Below are positions 15,091 to 18,738 of a stretch of DNA of 18,738 nt, in pieces. The stretch lies in contig JAVJUS010000124.1 in assembly GCA_040220455.1 (NCBI GenBank), positions 1 through 18,738 of the forward strand. Direction: 5' to 3'. The position numbers and the translations under genes are program-made. Under the pieces are notes generated by a model. The model ran no database searches, had not been told where the DNA came from, and saw only the letters and a program-made list of their open reading frames with translations. The DNA comes from JAVJUS01 sp040220455 (GTDB lineage: Bacteria; Pseudomonadota; Alphaproteobacteria; DSM-16000; Inquilinaceae). Position 1 is the first letter of the stretch. Each line of letters opens with the position of its first letter.

Positions 15091-15318
15091 ATGGCTGATC
15101 AGAAGAGTGGCTCCCTCACGGGGTTGAGTGAGGAGGAAGCCAAAGAGTTCCACGACATCTTCATGAAGAGCTTCCTGATCTTCACGGGTGTCGCGGTGGT
15201 GGCTCACATCCTGGCGTGGATCTGGCGTCCCTGGCTTCCGGGGCCGCAGGGCTACGACGTCTCGATGATCGAGGGCGCCCAGAGCGTCGCTCAGACCCTG
15301 ATGACCCTCGTCGCATAG
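15091..15318 (+). CDS. pufB: PufB, light-harvesting 1 beta polypeptide
   Basis: A 75-residue LH1 beta chain. The cytoplasmic N-terminus SLTGLSEEEAKEFHDIF leads into a single transmembrane helix, about residues 27-46. The bacteriochlorophyll-binding His39 is in VVAHILAWIWRPWLPG, and the conserved His21 lies 18 residues before it, as in all LH beta chains. A distinctive feature is a further 20 residues after GPQGY (residues 56-75), ending in a hydrophobic/amide-rich segment. This tail is longer than the Rhodospirillum rubrum beta chain as I remember it. The ATG at 15091 has GGAG about 10 bases upstream. An in-frame ATG at 15022 would add an unrelated basic leader and is rejected. pufA follows after 11 bp. 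Confidence 0.95.
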   Translation: MADQKSGSLTGLSEEEAKEFHDIFMKSFLIFTGVAVVAHILAWIWRPWLPGPQGYDVSMIEGAQSVAQTLMTLVA

Positions 15319-15329
15319 GAGACCGGGAA

Positions 15330-15512
15330 ATGTGGAGAATCTGGCAGATCTTCGATCCGCGGCGCACGCTCGTGTCGCTGTTCACCTTTCTGTTCGTGCT
15401 GGCGCTGCTGATCCATTTCATCCTGCTCAGCACCGACCGGTTCAACTGGCTCGAGGGGCCGAGTGGCGCGAGCCAGGCCGCCTCGCAGATGTCGGCGATG
15501 CCGTCGAACTAG
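15330..15512 (+). CDS. pufA: PufA, light-harvesting 1 alpha polypeptide
   Basis: A 60-residue LH1 alpha chain. MWRIWQIFDPRRTLVSLFTF is the classical LH1-alpha start (close to Rhodospirillum-type sequences). The transmembrane helix (about 13-33) contains His29, the bacteriochlorophyll ligand, in LALLIHFILLST. FNWLEG follows, as in other alpha chains, with a Ser/Gln/Ala-rich periplasmic C-terminus. The ATG at 15330 is preceded by AGGAGACCGGG. It forms the LH1 ring with PufB around the PufL-PufM reaction centre. It is 11 bp after pufB and separated from pufL by a 144-bp structured gap. Confidence 0.97.
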   Translation: MWRIWQIFDPRRTLVSLFTFLFVLALLIHFILLSTDRFNWLEGPSGASQAASQMSAMPSN

Positions 15513-15520
15513 CGAGCGAC

Positions 15521-15623
15521 GGATCCGGACCGTCGGCCCGCCGGCGGGCGGACGGCGCCGCTTGACCGCCGCGCCGTTCCGCCCGCCGCGGGTCCGACGA
15601 TCCGGTCCGGACCACCGGTCCGG
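15521..15623 (+). promoter_or_regulatory. pufA-pufL intercistronic hairpins (mRNA stability element)
   Basis: A long imperfect inverted repeat pairs 15521-15556 with 15572-15608 (arms about 36 bases, with a few mismatches and single-base bulges) around a loop near 15557-15571. A second, overlapping hairpin is CCGGACC (15607-15613) with GGTCCGG (15617-15623). In Rhodobacter, hairpins at this place stop 3'-5' decay and give pufBA mRNA in excess over pufLM, which matches the LH1:RC ratio. I infer the same role here. No U-tract follows, so readthrough into pufL is expected. Confidence 0.7.
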
Positions 15624-15656
15624 CCCCGTTGAGCCTTTCGTTCGGAGTTTTCGACC

Positions 15657-16484
15657 ATGGCAATGCTCAGTTTCGAGAAGAAGTATCGCGTTCGAGGAGG
15701 AACGCTGATCGGCGGCGACTTGTTCGATTTCTGGATCGGACCGTTCTTCGTCGGCTTCTTCGGTGTCACGACAATCTTCTTCTCGGCTCTGGGCACGGCA
15801 CTGATCGTCTGGGGTGCGGCGCTCGGGCCGACGTGGAATCCCTGGACCATCAGTATCGCGCCGCCGGACCTGTCCTACGGTCTCGGCTTCGCGCCACTGG
15901 CCGAAGGCGGCTTGTGGCAGCTCATCACCATCTGCGCGATCGGGGCCTTCGGATCCTGGGCGCTCAGGGAAGTGGAGATCTGCCGCAAGCTGGGCATTGG
16001 CTATCACGTGCCCATCGCCTTCAGCTTCGCGATCCTGGCCTACGTCACCCTGGTCGTGGTCCGGCCGCTGCTGCTGGGCGCCTGGGGGCACGGCTTCCCG
16101 TACGGCATCTTCAGTCACCTCGACTGGGTGTCGAACGTCGGCTACCAGTACCTTCACTTCCACTACAATCCGGCGCACATGCTGGCGGTGTCGTTCTTCT
16201 TCACGACCACGCTGGTGCTGGCGCTGCACGGCTCGCTCGTCCTGTCCGCGGTCAACCCGCACAAGAAGGGCGACGTGGTGCGCACGCCGGAGCACGAAGA
16301 CACATTCTTCCGGGATACGATCGGCTATTCGGTGGGAACGCTCGGCGTCCACCGTCTCGGTCTGTTCCTGGCGCTGAACGCGGGCTTCTGGAGCGCGGTG
16401 TGCATCGTCATCAGCGGCCCGTTCTGGACCCGAGGCTGGCCGGAGTGGTGGAGCTGGTGGCTCGACCTCCCGATCTGGCGCTGA
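15657..16484 (+). CDS. pufL: PufL, photosynthetic reaction centre L subunit
   Basis: A 275-residue, five-helix L subunit of the type-II reaction centre. Key ligands visible from the family alignment are His117 and His154 (bacteriochlorophyll contacts, L116 and L153 in Rhodobacter), His174 (special pair, L173), His191 and His232 (non-haem iron, L190 and L230), and Glu214/Ser225 of the QB pocket. LREVEICRKLGIGYHVP and GVHRLGLFLALNAGFWSA are highly diagnostic. The one-residue insertion near NPHKKGDVV shifts later numbering by one. The ATG at 15657 has GGAG 9 bases upstream. pufM follows after 16 bp. No truncation or missing ligand is seen. Confidence 0.98.
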   Translation: MAMLSFEKKYRVRGGTLIGGDLFDFWIGPFFVGFFGVTTIFFSALGTALIVWGAALGPTWNPWTISIAPPDLSYGLGFAPLAEGGLWQLITICAIGAFGSWALREVEICRKLGIGYHVPIAFSFAILAYVTLVVVRPLLLGAWGHGFPYGIFSHLDWVSNVGYQYLHFHYNPAHMLAVSFFFTTTLVLALHGSLVLSAVNPHKKGDVVRTPEHEDTFFRDTIGYSVGTLGVHRLGLFLALNAGFWSAVCIVISGPFWTRGWPEWWSWWLDLPIWR

Positions 16485-16500
16485 CGGGAGGGCAACGGAC

Positions 16501-17478
16501 ATGGCGGAATATCAGAATCTCTTCACCCAGGTGCAGGTCCGAGGCCCCGCCGAGAGCGGCGTGGCGATCGAGGAGGGGGTCTTCCCCCGCGCCGGCACCC
16601 CGGGCTTCAGCCACCTTCTCGGGTGGATCGGCAACGCGCAGCTCGGGCCGATCTATCTCGGCTGGTTCGGCGTCGCCTCCTTGATCTGCGGCTTCATCGC
16701 GATCGAGATCATCGGCCTCAACATGTGGGCCTCGGTGGGCTGGGACCCGGTCGAGTTCGTCCGGCAGCTGCCGTGGCTCGCGCTCGAGCCGCCGCCGCCG
16801 GCCTACGGCCTGGCCTTTCCGCCCTTGAACGAGGGCGGCTGGTGGTTGATCGCCGGCTTCTTCCTGACCGCGTCCATCCTGTTGTGGTGGGTGCGGACCT
16901 ACCGGCGGGCGATCGCGCTCGGCATGGGCACCCATGTCGCATGGGCTTTCGCCTCGGCGATCTGGCTCTACCTAGTTCTCGGCTTCATCCGGCCGCTCCT
17001 GATGGGGAGCTGGGGCGAGGCGGTGCCCTTCGGCATCTTCCCGCACCTCGACTGGACGGCCGCGTTTTCGCTGAGATACGGCAACCTCTTCTACAACCCC
17101 TTCCATGCTCTCTCGATCGTCTTCCTCTACGGCTCGACCCTGCTCTTCGCCATGCACGGCGGCACGATCCTGGCCGTCAGCCGGCTGGGCGGCGACCGCG
17201 AGATCGACCAGATCGTCGACCGCGGCACGGCCTCGGAGCGCGCGGCGCTTTTCTGGCGCTGGACGATGGGCTTCAACGCCTCGATGGAGTCGATCCACCG
17301 GTGGGCGTGGTGGTTCGCGGTGCTGACGACCCTGACCGGCGGCATCGGCATTCTTCTCACCGGCACGGTGGTGGATAACTGGTACTTGTGGGCGGTGAAG
17401 CACGACTTCGCGCCGTCCTACCCGGCTGTCTACCCGCCGGCCCCGGATCCGGCCGCGGCAATGGGAGCGGCGCAATGA
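16501..17478 (+). CDS. pufM: PufM, photosynthetic reaction centre M subunit
   Basis: A 325-residue, five-helix M subunit partner of PufL. The numbering coincides with Rhodobacter: His182 (accessory bacteriochlorophyll), His202 (special pair), Tyr210, His219 and His266 with Glu234 as the iron ligands, and Trp252 in the QA pocket. LFYNPFHALSIVFLYGSTLL and GFNASMESIHRWAWWFAVL are diagnostic. The C-terminus extends about 20 residues past WAVKHDFAPSYP into a Pro/Ala-rich tail, as is usual in species that carry a bound tetraheme cytochrome. The ribosome-binding site is GGGAGGG. The stop overlaps the pufC start by ATGA. Confidence 0.98.
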   Translation: MAEYQNLFTQVQVRGPAESGVAIEEGVFPRAGTPGFSHLLGWIGNAQLGPIYLGWFGVASLICGFIAIEIIGLNMWASVGWDPVEFVRQLPWLALEPPPPAYGLAFPPLNEGGWWLIAGFFLTASILLWWVRTYRRAIALGMGTHVAWAFASAIWLYLVLGFIRPLLMGSWGEAVPFGIFPHLDWTAAFSLRYGNLFYNPFHALSIVFLYGSTLLFAMHGGTILAVSRLGGDREIDQIVDRGTASERAALFWRWTMGFNASMESIHRWAWWFAVLTTLTGGIGILLTGTVVDNWYLWAVKHDFAPSYPAVYPPAPDPAAAMGAAQ

Positions 17479-18533
17479 CCCCCTTCATCCAGAAACTCGC
17501 CGTCGTCGTCGTCGCTGTCGTCGCCGTGCTGTTCTTCTTCGCCCTGCCGCTTTCGACGGAGTCGGTGCAGCGTGGCTACCGCGGGACCGGCATGGAGGTG
17601 GTGGTCAACGCCAACACCTTCACCGAGACCGTGGCGGCCAACCAGGTGCCCGAGCCGCCGATGCCCCTGCCGCCGGACAACGGCGGCCCCCGCGCGGGGG
17701 ACGTCTACGAGAACGTCCAGGTGCTCGGCGATCTCAGCGTGACGCAGTTCAACCGGATCATGCAGGCGATCACCCAGTGGGTCTCTCCCGACCAGGGCTG
17801 CGCCTATTGCCACGAGGGCGGCAACTTCGCCGAGGACAACCTCTATACCAAGGTCGTCTCGCGGCACATGATCGAGATGACCCAGTTCGTGAACACCGAG
17901 TGGACCGACCACGTCAAAGGCGCCGGCGTCACCTGCTACACCTGCCATCGCGGCCAGAACGTGCCCCAGTACATCTGGTTCGAGGAGCCGGCCGATCCGC
18001 AGGCGGCGCGCATGGCCGGATCGCGGGCGGGGCAGAACGCGCCCGACCCCTCGGTCGCCATGGCCTCGCTGCCCGGCGATCCGTTCACGCCCTTCCTGCT
18101 TCAGGACAACGAGATCCGCGTTCAGCAGGCGGACGAGGCCCTGCCCGCGGGCAACCGGCAATCGATCAAGCAGACCGAGTGGACCTACGGCCTGATGATG
18201 CACATGTCGGAGAGCCTCGGCGTCAACTGCACCTACTGCCACAACAGCCGCGCCTTCGGCAGCTGGGAGCAGAGCCCGCCGACCCGGACCTCGGCCTGGC
18301 ACGGCATCCGGATGGTCCGCGAGATCAACAACGACCACATCGTCCCGCTGACCGACCAGTTCCCGGACTACCGGCTCGGCCCGCTGGGCGATGCGCCGAA
18401 GGCCAATTGCGGCACCTGCCATCAGGGCCTCTACAAGCCCCTGATGGGTGCCAACATGGTCGGCGACTACCCGTCGCTCGCGGGGCCCGAGCAGCTCCCG
18501 CAGGAGAATCCGGAGACGGCCTCGGCCGAATAG
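17475..18533 (+). CDS. pufC: PufC, tetraheme reaction-centre cytochrome c subunit
   Basis: A 352-residue periplasmic cytochrome that re-reduces the oxidised special pair. Four c-type haem sites are visible: CAYCH (109-113), CYTCH (154-158), CTYCH (252-256) and CGTCH (312-316), in the 2+2 arrangement of the family. Probable axial methionines lie about 13-20 residues before them (for example Met96 and the Met241-Met244 group). The N-terminus has a hydrophobic stretch at about residues 8-23 and then STESVQRGYRGTGMEVV, matching PufC. No cysteine occurs before residue 109, so the usual lipoprotein attachment (lipobox) is absent and anchoring is probably by an uncleaved N-terminal helix. The ATG at 17475 overlaps the pufM stop. 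Two hairpins follow the gene. Confidence 0.97.
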   Translation: MTPFIQKLAVVVVAVVAVLFFFALPLSTESVQRGYRGTGMEVVVNANTFTETVAANQVPEPPMPLPPDNGGPRAGDVYENVQVLGDLSVTQFNRIMQAITQWVSPDQGCAYCHEGGNFAEDNLYTKVVSRHMIEMTQFVNTEWTDHVKGAGVTCYTCHRGQNVPQYIWFEEPADPQAARMAGSRAGQNAPDPSVAMASLPGDPFTPFLLQDNEIRVQQADEALPAGNRQSIKQTEWTYGLMMHMSESLGVNCTYCHNSRAFGSWEQSPPTRTSAWHGIRMVREINNDHIVPLTDQFPDYRLGPLGDAPKANCGTCHQGLYKPLMGANMVGDYPSLAGPEQLPQENPETASAE

Positions 18534-18540
18534 CCGATCC

Positions 18541-18567
18541 GGCCCCGGCGCGCCAGGCGCCGGGGCC
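18541..18567 (+). terminator. GC-rich hairpin after pufC
   Basis: A perfect 11-bp stem, GGCCCCGGCGC (18541-18551) with GCGCCGGGGCC (18557-18567), and loop GCCAG, 8 bases after the pufC stop. It has no U-tract of its own and probably protects the 3' end of the puf mRNA, working with the following terminator. Confidence 0.7.
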
Positions 18568-18583
18568 CGGACCTCCCGTCAAG

Positions 18584-18612
18584 CGGCGACCCCTCGGGGT
18601 CGCCGTTTTTTT
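18584..18612 (+). terminator. Intrinsic terminator of the puf operon
   Basis: CGGCGACCCC (18584-18593) pairs with GGGGTCGCCG (18596-18605), a 10-base inverted repeat that in RNA would close as a 9-bp stem with a CTCG loop. It is followed directly by seven T (18606-18612). This is a textbook Rho-independent terminator and marks the end of the photosynthesis superoperon. Confidence 0.92.
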
Positions 18613-18681
18613 GGTGGTATAGGTGGGGCCCCCGACGCGGTCCACGAGGCTTGTGGTCCGTCGGCCCGTGGTGTGTCGCAC

Positions 18682-18714
18682 GTAGGTCGCCCACGGCCGA
18701 AGGCCGGGGGCGAC
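18682..18714 (+). repeat. GTAGGTCG-led intergenic hairpin (copy D)
   Basis: GTAG, then an outer 7-bp stem GTCGCCC (18686-18692) with GGGCGAC (18708-18714), and an inner stem GGCC-GAA-GGCC (18695-18705). Its lead and stem match the elements flanking the 4454-4572 repeat. It lies beyond the puf terminator. I see no gene in 18613-18738. Confidence 0.6.
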
Positions 18715-18738
18715 GGAGCCGGCGGTGCCGGCGGGCAG

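Noticed and set aside
18613..18738. Start of another gene after the puf terminator
   Set aside because: No credible start, ribosome-binding site or conserved protein segment is seen in this 126-bp end. It holds only a hairpin repeat.

Overview
This window is most of a photosynthesis gene cluster from a purple bacterium. The very high GC content, the gene order crtE-crtF-bchC-bchX-bchY-bchZ-puf, a tetraheme reaction-centre cytochrome gene and TGT-N12-ACA (PpsR/CrtJ-type) operators together point to an anoxygenic phototrophic alphaproteobacterium, probably near the Rhodospirillales. The placement is inferred from gene content and remembered family sequences; no database search was run.

Left end (1-4377, + strand): the 3' end of bchD (Mg-chelatase), bchO, then crtI and crtB (phytoene desaturase and synthase, overlapping by 20 bp) and a 38-codon single-span membrane peptide gene. 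Positions 4378-4674 hold no gene. They contain a nested set of inverted intergenic repeats between two converging transcription units. On the - strand, crtD (start 7160) runs into crtC (stop 4675). Reading frame -1 relative to crtD carries crtC, but this frame has no usual start codon near the conserved CrtC N-terminus.

Middle (7161-14555): the crtD/crtE divergent gap carries a tandem PpsR-type operator. crtE and crtF follow on the + strand. A second tandem PpsR-type operator lies on a good promoter in front of bchC-bchX-bchY-bchZ, which are tightly packed or overlapping.

Right end (14552-18738): a doubtful 58-codon ORF coupled to bchZ, pufQ, pufB and pufA (LH1 beta and alpha), a long pufA-pufL intercistronic hairpin, pufL, pufM, and pufC (four CXXCH haem sites), closed by a GC-rich hairpin and a strong intrinsic terminator.

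Together the genes encode carotenoid synthesis from prenyl diphosphates (crtE, crtB, crtI) through hydration, desaturation and methoxylation (crtC, crtD, crtF: the spirilloxanthin-type route), two late steps of bacteriochlorophyll a synthesis (BchXYZ and BchC) plus part of Mg-chelatase, and the core light-harvesting/reaction-centre complex with its bound cytochrome. No LH2 (puc), pufX, crtA or photoreceptor/regulator gene is present in the window. I see no wholly new system. The oddest points are the missing crtC start, the small peptide gene after crtB, the C-terminal tail on LH1 beta, and a family of GTAGGT-led intergenic hairpins.
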